In this document: in pieces, positions 37,977 to 45,695 of the stretch | How the letters are laid out: every line of letters begins with the position of its first letter | How positions within the stretch are numbered: position 1 is the stretch's first letter | Notes under the pieces: model-generated | The model's input: the letters and a program-made list of their open reading frames with translations, nothing else | The model's database searches: none | What the model was told of the DNA's origin: nothing | From: Methylococcaceae bacterium | GTDB taxonomy: Bacteria; Pseudomonadota; Gammaproteobacteria; Methylococcales; Methylomonadaceae | Assembly: GCA_016715325.1 (NCBI GenBank) | Contig: JADKAL010000007.1 | Span: forward strand, 62,001 to 126,000 | Direction of reading: 5' to 3' | Length of the DNA stretch: 64,000 nt | Made by a program: the position numbers and the translations under genes

Positions 37977-40334
37977 ATGAATATCGATAAATCTTGTTCA
38001 CTTAGTTTTGCAATCCTGTTCGCTCTATCTACTCAGGCTTTCGCCGGGACCTTGTCCGGCGATTTGAATACGGTTACGGAAAATTCGGATTGGGGTGAGA
38101 ACAGCGAAAAAAATGACCATGTTCAAAAAAAAGAAGAAAAATATCTGATACCGATTAAGTCGGAAGCGGATACCGCCACGGATGGCGAAACATCCCTGCC
38201 GAAAGTGACAGTGGAAGCTGAGGTGGAAAGCGAGAGCAATCCCGAGGACGATCCCTATAACAATCTTGATCCGCACAACAAGGATTATTCGACCTCGTAT
38301 AAAAGCTCGACGACAAAAACGAATACGCCGTTGATGGATTCGCCGTTTTCTTTGCAAGTGGTGCCGCGGGAAGTGATGAACGACCAGCGCAGCACGACGA
38401 TTAAGGATGCTCTGCAAAACGTCAGCGGCGTACGTTCGCATAGTAACGAACAGGAGGGCTATGCTTATACGATACGCGGCTTCGATGTATTAAATCTCTA
38501 TCGTAACAGTTTGCAAGTGCCGCTTTCCATAGCGACCACTCAAGAAACGGCGAATCTCGAAAGCGTACAAGTGTTGAAAGGACCGTCATCTATATTGTTT
38601 GGGCGGGTCGACCCTGGCGGGACGATTAACATGGTTACCAAGTCGCCTTTATTTGAGCCTTATCATAGCCTGAGTCAGGAGTTCGGCACGTTTGGGCATT
38701 TCCGTACTGTATGGGATAGCACTTCACCCGTGACCAAAAACGGCGATTTGGCATACCGGTTTTCCGGTTCTTATCAAAATAGCGATACCTACCGCGACTT
38801 TCAGAGTATTGACCGGCTATTAATCAGTCCGTCTTTGCTCTGGAAAATTAGCGAAGCGACTGATCTAAAACTTGAAGTCCAGTATTTGAATAATGACAGC
38901 GAAACCGATGTTGGTTTTCCGGCATTCGGTACACGCCCCGCAAATATTCCAATTCGGCGTTCGTTTCAGGAAGCTAACGACCCCAACGACTCCAGTTTTC
39001 ATGTGTTGGGCAGTTATGAATTAACTCACCGTTTCAATAATGACTGGACATTCCATAACCGATTTCACGCCGTTCAATCCAGCCTGACTAAAAATAACCT
39101 TGCACCCGTTGGTATGGAAAATAACGGCACCTTGCATAGACAATACCAATATCAAAAGCTGGATGGAGAGGCCTATGCCACCAATTTCGATATCAACGGA
39201 AAGTTCGAGTTGTTCGGCAGCAAGCACGACGTGCTGGCCGGTTTTGACATCTTCAAAGATCACTATAATTATGCTTTTACTGCCCTTGGAAGTCAGTTTT
39301 TTAACGGCAATAACTACGATTCTTCTCTCGATATCAATATTTTCAGACCCGTTTACGGTCGGGCTGATCCGGCTAATTTTTCACGCGTAATAACCAACCC
39401 CGATGCGGCTTTTTTTAGCAATGTCGGAATTGAACAATTTGGTGTGTATTTCCAAGATAACATCACACTGTTCGATAAATTACATATTTTGGGTGGCGGT
39501 AGGCACGATTGGGCAACCCTTGCGTCTAGCTTTCCGTCGAAATTTGCGGGTTCGGCCAGTACCGAGGAAGTGACCGATGAACATTTCAGTCCTCGTGTGG
39601 GTATTCTATACCAGCCCAAAGATTGGTTAAGTGTCTATTGCAGTTGGTCGAATTCATTCGGGCTGAACAATGGCAGGGATAAAGACGGCAATCTGGTGAA
39701 ACCGCAAACTGCGGAACAATGGGAAGGGGGGCTTAAAACCGAATTATTTGACCACCGCTTGAGTGCGACCTTAGCCTATTTTTATTTGACCAAAAACAAC
39801 ATTGTCATTACTGATCCGAATAGCACACCTCAAAATCCTATTGTTAGACCAATCGGTGTAAGCCGTAGCCAAGGCATAGAGTTTGATATGGTTGGGCAAA
39901 TTACCGACAACCTCGGCGTAATCGGCAACTACGCTTATACTGACGGGCGAGTAACTTTCGGGGATGTAGATTTGCAAGGAAAGCGATTGCCGAATGTCGC
40001 TGAACATTCTGGACGCTTGTTTTTAACCTACGATTTTAAAAATCATGACGTGATGGACGGTTGGCGATTTGGCTTGGGAATAACTGCAGTCGGCTCACGA
40101 AAAGGCAATGCTCTAAACACCTTTATTTTACCCGGATTCGCACGGTTTGATGCCTTTGCCGCTTACAGTATTAATGTAGGTAAATCACGTATTACAGCTC
40201 AACTTAACTTGGAAAACCTGACGGATAAGAAGTACTTTGACGGAACTGATTCCTTTTTTAATGCAGCATCAAACTTAGCCATTTACACAGGATCTCCGTT
40301 TGCCGCCAAGGGGACAATACGGGTAGAGTTTTAG
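37977..40334 (+). CDS. TonB-dependent receptor lacking the STN signalling domain
   Basis: 785 residues; GAGGA precedes the ATG. A signal peptide (cleavage after FAG/A, about residue 23) leads into an acidic, charged region of about 60 residues where the other receptors have the STN domain, then PKVTVEAE, a plug (LMDSPFSLQVVPREVMNDQR, AYTIRGFDV, VQVLKGPSSILFGRVDPGGTINMVTKSP) and a barrel ending in TIRVEF. Without STN it cannot signal to a FecR, and no FecI/FecR pair adjoins it. Consistent with that, it has its own sigma-54-like promoter and palindromes. It probably uses the same class of substrate as the other receptors. Confidence 0.9.
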   Translation: MNIDKSCSLSFAILFALSTQAFAGTLSGDLNTVTENSDWGENSEKNDHVQKKEEKYLIPIKSEADTATDGETSLPKVTVEAEVESESNPEDDPYNNLDPHNKDYSTSYKSSTTKTNTPLMDSPFSLQVVPREVMNDQRSTTIKDALQNVSGVRSHSNEQEGYAYTIRGFDVLNLYRNSLQVPLSIATTQETANLESVQVLKGPSSILFGRVDPGGTINMVTKSPLFEPYHSLSQEFGTFGHFRTVWDSTSPVTKNGDLAYRFSGSYQNSDTYRDFQSIDRLLISPSLLWKISEATDLKLEVQYLNNDSETDVGFPAFGTRPANIPIRRSFQEANDPNDSSFHVLGSYELTHRFNNDWTFHNRFHAVQSSLTKNNLAPVGMENNGTLHRQYQYQKLDGEAYATNFDINGKFELFGSKHDVLAGFDIFKDHYNYAFTALGSQFFNGNNYDSSLDINIFRPVYGRADPANFSRVITNPDAAFFSNVGIEQFGVYFQDNITLFDKLHILGGGRHDWATLASSFPSKFAGSASTEEVTDEHFSPRVGILYQPKDWLSVYCSWSNSFGLNNGRDKDGNLVKPQTAEQWEGGLKTELFDHRLSATLAYFYLTKNNIVITDPNSTPQNPIVRPIGVSRSQGIEFDMVGQITDNLGVIGNYAYTDGRVTFGDVDLQGKRLPNVAEHSGRLFLTYDFKNHDVMDGWRFGLGITAVGSRKGNALNTFILPGFARFDAFAAYSINVGKSRITAQLNLENLTDKKYFDGTDSFFNAASNLAIYTGSPFAAKGTIRVEF

Positions 40335-40363
40335 CAGGTTAAAGCTGACGAACTCGACAAACG

Positions 40364-40813
40364 ATGCTCCACTACACCATCCGGAAAGGTAAAACCAGCG
40401 ATAAGCAATGGTTGTTCGAACTCTATAGCTTAACCTTACGAGCAGCTATCGAGGCGACTTGGGGTTGGGACGTTGAGTTTCAGTTTAATCTGTTTAGCGA
40501 ACACTTGCAGCCGGAAAAATTTGAAATTTTGCTCATCGAAGACAAACCTATAGGCGGTTTTTATGTTGTGCAGCATGCAGACCACTTTTGGCTGGAAATG
40601 CTGCTCATTCATCCCGGTTATCAAGGGAGAGGTATCGGCAAAAGGATCGTCAGACAAATACAAAGAACGTCTGCATCAAAAAATAAGGTATTGAAATTAT
40701 GTGTAATTAAAGCAAATCCTGTAAGATTATTTTATGAAAAACTGGGCTTTAAGGTTTATGATGAAGATAAAGCGTTTTATCAAATGAGATGTGAGACGCA
40801 AGTCACCAGATAA
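40364..40813 (+). CDS. GNAT family N-acetyltransferase
   Basis: 149 residues. The acetyl-CoA binding motif is clear in WLEMLLIHPGYQGRGIGKRIVRQIQ, followed by KLCVIKANPVRLFYEKLGFKVYDED, which is motif B of GNAT proteins. The substrate cannot be told. It starts 30 bp after the receptor stop and may be cotranscribed with it, but nothing connects it to metal uptake. Confidence 0.85.
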   Translation: MLHYTIRKGKTSDKQWLFELYSLTLRAAIEATWGWDVEFQFNLFSEHLQPEKFEILLIEDKPIGGFYVVQHADHFWLEMLLIHPGYQGRGIGKRIVRQIQRTSASKNKVLKLCVIKANPVRLFYEKLGFKVYDEDKAFYQMRCETQVTR

Positions 40814-40979
40814 TTACCATCTAATGTTGAAACCGGGAAAGCTAAATATTGAGGTCTAAATACTTCAGGAGATCCGATTGTTTTGACCTTTTAATGCTTG
40901 AGGGTAGCCTGCTCGTACCCTTCGATTCCGCTAAGGGATCGCCGTGAACTATAGATTCGGCCTTATGAAGTATTTACTT

Positions 40980-41038
40980 CCGTTCGTCTTGAGCCTGTCG
41001 AAAGGCGGTCTGTGCTTCGACTCGCTCAGCACGAACGG
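40980..41038. repeat. REP-like inverted repeat
   Basis: CCGTTCGT..TGAGC..GTCGAA (from 40980) is mirrored by TTCGAC..GCTCA..ACGAACGG (to 41038), an imperfect palindrome of about 59 bp. This GTTCGT/TGAGC/GTCGAA layout is common as a dispersed intergenic repeat in proteobacteria. It lies in the 351-bp gap 40814-41164, in which I see no gene. Confidence 0.55.
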
Positions 41039-41164
41039 TTCAGACTTTAAAAGGCCGAATCAATAGTATTAATACTGAATAACGTTTTGTGAACGAGTCG
41101 AAGGGAAATTAAAACTTCACAAGACCTAATCTATAATTTCGATTTAATTTTTGAGCCTAACCAA

Positions 41165-41911
41165 ATGACTTTTACAAAAGCGGACGACAGCGCTTTAGAA
41201 CTGAAATCGGTTTCTTTTTTTTATGAAAAGAATGTCGGTGTTAAGAATCTCAACTTGAGGCTTCCGCATCGGAATGTTTACGGTTTTCTAGGCCGTAACG
41301 GTGCAGGGAAATCGACCACGCTTCAAATTCTATGCGGGGTGCTTCGTCCCCATCAAGGCCGTGTTTTATTTAACGGCGACGAATCTCCAATCGTGAAAAC
41401 CGAGTGGAAACAAGCGATCGGTTATGTGCCTCAAAATCCGGCATTTCCGCAACAGGTTAGCGCTGTGCAAACCGCTTGGCTGTTAAGCCGGCTCTATCCT
41501 AAATGGCAAGATGATCGCTTCAAAGAAATGTCGTCCGCTTTTCAATTGCCCTTGAACCGGAAAATCGAAACCTATTCGTTCGGCATGAAAACTATGCTGT
41601 CCGTTAGTTTGGCTTATGCGTGCGATCCCGAAATCTATATTCTCGACGAGCCTACTTCAGGGCTTGATCCGATTTCCAGACGCCTTGTTTTAGGGTTGAT
41701 TCGGCAAGAAAAGGCGAAGGGAAAATCGATTATTTTCTCTACTCATATTGTCGACGACTTATATGAGAATTGTGATTATTTGGGTATTATCGACCAAGGC
41801 GAATTACTGAAAGAAGGACCTCTAATCGAGTTCGGCGACAGTACCGAAAGTTTAGAAGAACGTTATTTTCAATTGATAAAATACCGGCAAGCCGAAGATG
41901 TTGCTGCCTAG
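41165..41911 (+). CDS. ABC transporter ATP-binding protein
   Basis: 248 residues with Walker A GRNGAGKSTT (about residue 44), the Q-loop region VPQNPAFPQQV, a degenerate signature (YSFGMKTMLSVSLAYA in place of LSGGQ), Walker B IYILDEPTSGLD and the H-loop STHIV. The layout fits the ABC-2 (drug/polysaccharide or Nat/Gld-like) exporter class. It overlaps the next gene by 14 bp, so the three genes 41165-45649 form one translation-coupled operon. Confidence 0.9.
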   Translation: MTFTKADDSALELKSVSFFYEKNVGVKNLNLRLPHRNVYGFLGRNGAGKSTTLQILCGVLRPHQGRVLFNGDESPIVKTEWKQAIGYVPQNPAFPQQVSAVQTAWLLSRLYPKWQDDRFKEMSSAFQLPLNRKIETYSFGMKTMLSVSLAYACDPEIYILDEPTSGLDPISRRLVLGLIRQEKAKGKSIIFSTHIVDDLYENCDYLGIIDQGELLKEGPLIEFGDSTESLEERYFQLIKYRQAEDVAA

Positions 41912-43733
41912 TATTCTTAAGTATTTATGGCTAAGCCACCGGCAAAGCATTCTTGCTTATACGCTTGCATCTGTTGCGCTGGTCGCCGCTTTTGCCTACG
42001 CAGGTCATAAACAGACGCACGATTTCAATGCGCTATCGTTGCTGCGTTTTCTAAATATTAGTTTTATTCTGTGCGGCTTACTGATGGCGAGACAATTAAT
42101 ATATCGTCATTATCAGGACGGCTCACGCTATTTCTTTAATACCTTGCCTATCGAGCCGTTAACAATGCGGCTGTACGAGCAAACCTCTTATTATTTGATG
42201 GTGGCGTTACCTTACCTTTTGACGATCCCGTTGTTATTGCTGATGGTTAATTACAACGGTTTATGGAGCAATCGCCAAATCTTTGGATTTCTCGGCTATC
42301 AGCTCTTCTTCGGTTGGGTAATTGCCAATATAGCTTTGTGTTTGGCTATGTCCGGGCGGCTTTGCTGGTACTTGTTCATCGCGATATGTGTGGGTTGCAA
42401 TCTTTATTTCCGTTACAGTAAAGACGAATCGCTCGCCTTTTTGGGGTTTCTGGATGTCGAAAAAGTTTTGTTTAAAACAGACCCTTTAGACATAGGAATT
42501 ATTCTTCGCTACGGCGCTGTCGCTTTGATAAGTTATGCAGCGGCGATAGCTTTGAGCTATACGGTCGACCGGAAAAACTTCATCTGGCTGCATCGAAAGG
42601 AGACCGGGCTATCGTACGGCTTGTTAACGCTTTTTGCCTTTGCGGCATTAACCGGCAATTTTTATTATTCCGCTAAATTGAACGCGGGGCATACTAAATT
42701 TAGCGGCTTATATTTAACGCAAATAGGTAAAACACCGAACGTTTTTTGGAGCTCCTCGGTACAGCTAAGCGCTGAGGAGCAAACCGGTTACAGCGAAAAT
42801 ATAATTCGGTTGAGTCAGGATATTCAGGCGTTTGCAAGCCACTACCGACTGACGTTTCCGGCCTTGCATTACCGTCATAATCCTGACGTTACATCGGTAA
42901 AACCGGTAAAACACAAAGAACATTTCAATGACGATTTAGAAATCGAATTCGATTTCAGCCAATTAAATATCCGGCCTGCAGACCTTGAAAGCGATATTCT
43001 GATTGAAAATTTATTATTTCTTTCCAAAGGCTGGCTGGGGAAGGAAAATAAATTACTGCTACTACGCGGACTCGCTGCACAGTGGAGTTGGAGAAACGAC
43101 GATAAATCACTCGTGCAAAAACGCTTTCAAGCTTTTCTTACCGATCCGCCGCACCTTCAATCTTATCAAGATGGGGAATGGCTGAAAATTTATCAAGATA
43201 AGGGCGCTTGTTTGTTTGACGCCTTGGCCGAGCGCACCGTCTCTGAAGTCCTTCAAACCGTTTCGCCGGAAGAGTTTTCGGACTATCTACGTAACGGGCT
43301 GAATCTCGACGGATCATGGATGCCTTACCACGTGTTCCGATCGCTGTTTATAATTTCTCCAATCGATGAGAAACAGACTGAAGCGTACCGCATGTACCGG
43401 TCTCCAGTTAACGCTACGGAAAACGACTCCGCTCCTCGTCTTAACGAAGAATTAAAAGAAACCTTTCCCAAGGTGTTCAAAATTCAATACAAAATAGACA
43501 ATTTACGGTCCGAGCATGAAAATGCTCAACTTCATTTTTACGAACATGAGCATACAGGCCGACAAGTGGATAGACATGCGATGACGAACGAACCGATAAC
43601 CTCGGCAAACCCGGATGTGCCTAAAGCACAACAAATCATGTTGAGGAAAGAAAGATTTTCAGCCACCGTATCTTGGTACCGTAAAGACTTAGAGTGCCGG
43701 GTCAACCTACCTTGGCGGTATGTTGAATTATGA
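41898..43733 (+). CDS. ABC-2-type membrane protein with a large soluble tail
   Basis: 611 residues. The first ~260 residues contain about six membrane spans (HRQSILAYTLASVALVAAFAYA, LRFLNISFILCGLLMA, YYLMVALPYLLTIPLLLLMV and more) in ABC-2 permease style. The remaining ~350 residues are hydrophilic with no motif I recognise. It partners with the ATPase upstream and overlaps the next gene by 4 bp (ATGA). Exported substrate unknown. Confidence 0.75.
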   Translation: MLLPSILKYLWLSHRQSILAYTLASVALVAAFAYAGHKQTHDFNALSLLRFLNISFILCGLLMARQLIYRHYQDGSRYFFNTLPIEPLTMRLYEQTSYYLMVALPYLLTIPLLLLMVNYNGLWSNRQIFGFLGYQLFFGWVIANIALCLAMSGRLCWYLFIAICVGCNLYFRYSKDESLAFLGFLDVEKVLFKTDPLDIGIILRYGAVALISYAAAIALSYTVDRKNFIWLHRKETGLSYGLLTLFAFAALTGNFYYSAKLNAGHTKFSGLYLTQIGKTPNVFWSSSVQLSAEEQTGYSENIIRLSQDIQAFASHYRLTFPALHYRHNPDVTSVKPVKHKEHFNDDLEIEFDFSQLNIRPADLESDILIENLLFLSKGWLGKENKLLLLRGLAAQWSWRNDDKSLVQKRFQAFLTDPPHLQSYQDGEWLKIYQDKGACLFDALAERTVSEVLQTVSPEEFSDYLRNGLNLDGSWMPYHVFRSLFIISPIDEKQTEAYRMYRSPVNATENDSAPRLNEELKETFPKVFKIQYKIDNLRSEHENAQLHFYEHEHTGRQVDRHAMTNEPITSANPDVPKAQQIMLRKERFSATVSWYRKDLECRVNLPWRYVEL

Positions 43734-45649
43734 CGATTAAAGCTATTCTTCACTCTTGCCGTTGGGAGTTTAAAGCGGGAACTATCCGAAATTGTGTGTT
43801 CATATCGATTATCGTGCTGTTGACGTTGTTCGGGACATTTACCGATTTTCCTTATAGTCCGTTGGAAAAAAACCAGGAAGGTGAAAAAATCGGCAGATTG
43901 TTCAACTTTCTAACCATGCAATTAATAATTCTGATGGTGTTTAGATACGCTATATTCAGAGAGTTAGACGATAGAGAATTCTTTAATCAGCACCCGATCG
44001 ATTATAAAAGCCATTACTTAGGCAAATGCTTATTTCTGTTGGTAATGAGCGTGGCGGGCGATGTATTGGCTTTTTCCGTATATGACGTTGCGGATTATTA
44101 TTACGGCAATTCCTTGGGTACTTATTCGGCATCGAGTTTCACGAATAAACTGCCGACTCATTTGTCGAATAGTTTAGTCGGAGCTGCTTTCATATTTCTT
44201 GCCGCGCTTTGCAGACCTTTTCATTATGCTGTGCTCATAGCGGTTCTGACTGCCGGATTTTGGGCTGTCGATAGCCATCCCGAGATCGGCGTCTATCTGC
44301 CTTTTTTTTCTACCGGCTACGGGGCGAATTTAATCTGGGCACCGTTCCTACTTTTTTTCGGTATGTATTGGTTTGAGTGGCGAATGATTCGCCAACCGGC
44401 GAAACAAGCGAAATTTCTATCGAACACTCGTTTTAAAAGGTTAAAAAAATTAAAGCTAAACCGATTGCTACCAATTACTATGACATTAGTTTGTTTGGGT
44501 TTAGCAGTATATGTGGCTAGACCGCAGCCGAAGATGCCGACTAACCGGCAATTGGAAAACCGGTTATTCAGCACGTTGAGTCCCCTTTACGATCAGGAAT
44601 TAATCGAAACAAGTTACTTTAATTTCAGCTTTGAGAAACAAAACCGCTGGATTGCCGAATCCGCTGCCGAATATGCCGATCGCACATGGCGGCAACTGCA
44701 TGAGGAATTCGGAGTCGCTTTCGATGAAAGCGCGACTTTAGATGTTTTTATCAAAGCATCGGACGAACATGCCTTAGGTACAACCCGCGGCGCGTTTATC
44801 ATTATTAATGCAAATACCGTAAATGCAGCCGACGATAAACAATCAACCCTCAATGCAACGCTCCGCCATGAATTAACGCATGTCCTTATCAATCGATTAT
44901 CGCAATATCGTCTTGTCGATAAAAACGGCATTCTTAGCAGCTTTTTGCACGAAGGTCTTGCGCAATTGGCGGAACACCGCTGGAATGTAAACGAAGCGCA
45001 TCTCAAACAAGAAGCGGCGCTGCACTACAACGTGTACGGTTTGGAAATACTGGAGCTGTTACCGAAACTAGAGCGTTACAGCGAATTCGATTACGATCTC
45101 AATTACAGTCTCGGTTATGTATTTTGGACCGAGTTTGTCAATACTTACGGGCGGCATAAAATTAAAGACTTTTTGAAAGCGCTGGCCGACGACGATCCTG
45201 ATGACAAAAATTTCGAAGGTGTTCAATTTTTATTCCATAAAGCCGCGCTTGCGAATATCGATTTATACCAATTGCTGCAAAACAGCAAACGGCAATTTGT
45301 ATTGAATCTCGCCGGTATCGATCAACAAATCCTGTTGCAAGCACAGCAATTAAAAAAGCCGAAAACTTTGCGATTGCCGGACGATACGATCTTAATTCCC
45401 TATCGCTTTGAAAAATCTCAACGCATCCGCTGTATTTTTAGAAAAAAAGACAGTTTAGAAACTCGAAAGGAATGGGCTAAAACCTGGATATATCATGATT
45501 ATACCGGCAGTCTATGTCATTCGGCCAAGCACGCGAAAGAGAAAGTTCAAATTGTCGTATTTTTCGATTTCGGTCTGGAATTGAGGTCGGCTTGGATCGA
45601 TATACATGAATCGCTACAGGCTACGGAAAACGATATGCTAAAGATTTAG
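43730..45649 (+). CDS. membrane permease-like protein fused to a gluzincin-type metallopeptidase domain
   Basis: 639 residues. The N-terminal ~270 residues are membrane-spanning (FISIIVLLTLFG, LIILMVFRYAIF, FLLVMSVAGDVLAFSVY, ITMTLVCLGLAVYVA), resembling an ABC-2 permease half. The C-terminal part has a peptidase-MA-like active site: HELTH (H380, E381, H384) and, 27 residues later, HEG (H407, E408), the HExxH...E arrangement of gluzincins, in a domain predicted to face the periplasm. It is the third gene of an ABC operon. A secretion system that processes its own cargo, or maturation of an exported peptide, is possible but not shown. Confidence 0.75.
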   Translation: MTIKAILHSCRWEFKAGTIRNCVFISIIVLLTLFGTFTDFPYSPLEKNQEGEKIGRLFNFLTMQLIILMVFRYAIFRELDDREFFNQHPIDYKSHYLGKCLFLLVMSVAGDVLAFSVYDVADYYYGNSLGTYSASSFTNKLPTHLSNSLVGAAFIFLAALCRPFHYAVLIAVLTAGFWAVDSHPEIGVYLPFFSTGYGANLIWAPFLLFFGMYWFEWRMIRQPAKQAKFLSNTRFKRLKKLKLNRLLPITMTLVCLGLAVYVARPQPKMPTNRQLENRLFSTLSPLYDQELIETSYFNFSFEKQNRWIAESAAEYADRTWRQLHEEFGVAFDESATLDVFIKASDEHALGTTRGAFIIINANTVNAADDKQSTLNATLRHELTHVLINRLSQYRLVDKNGILSSFLHEGLAQLAEHRWNVNEAHLKQEAALHYNVYGLEILELLPKLERYSEFDYDLNYSLGYVFWTEFVNTYGRHKIKDFLKALADDDPDDKNFEGVQFLFHKAALANIDLYQLLQNSKRQFVLNLAGIDQQILLQAQQLKKPKTLRLPDDTILIPYRFEKSQRIRCIFRKKDSLETRKEWAKTWIYHDYTGSLCHSAKHAKEKVQIVVFFDFGLELRSAWIDIHESLQATENDMLKI

Positions 45650-45651
45650 CA

Positions 45652-45672
45652 CGGTGTGCTTTCCGCACACCG
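45652..45672. terminator. hairpin between convergent genes
   Basis: CGGTGTGC (45652-45659) pairs with GCACACCG (45665-45672); AAAAAA follows. It sits between the convergent metallopeptidase gene and the minus-strand barrel gene. It lacks a T run on the plus strand, so its efficiency is unclear. Confidence 0.45.
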
Positions 45673-45695
45673 AAAAAATCTAAAAATAGTAGCGA

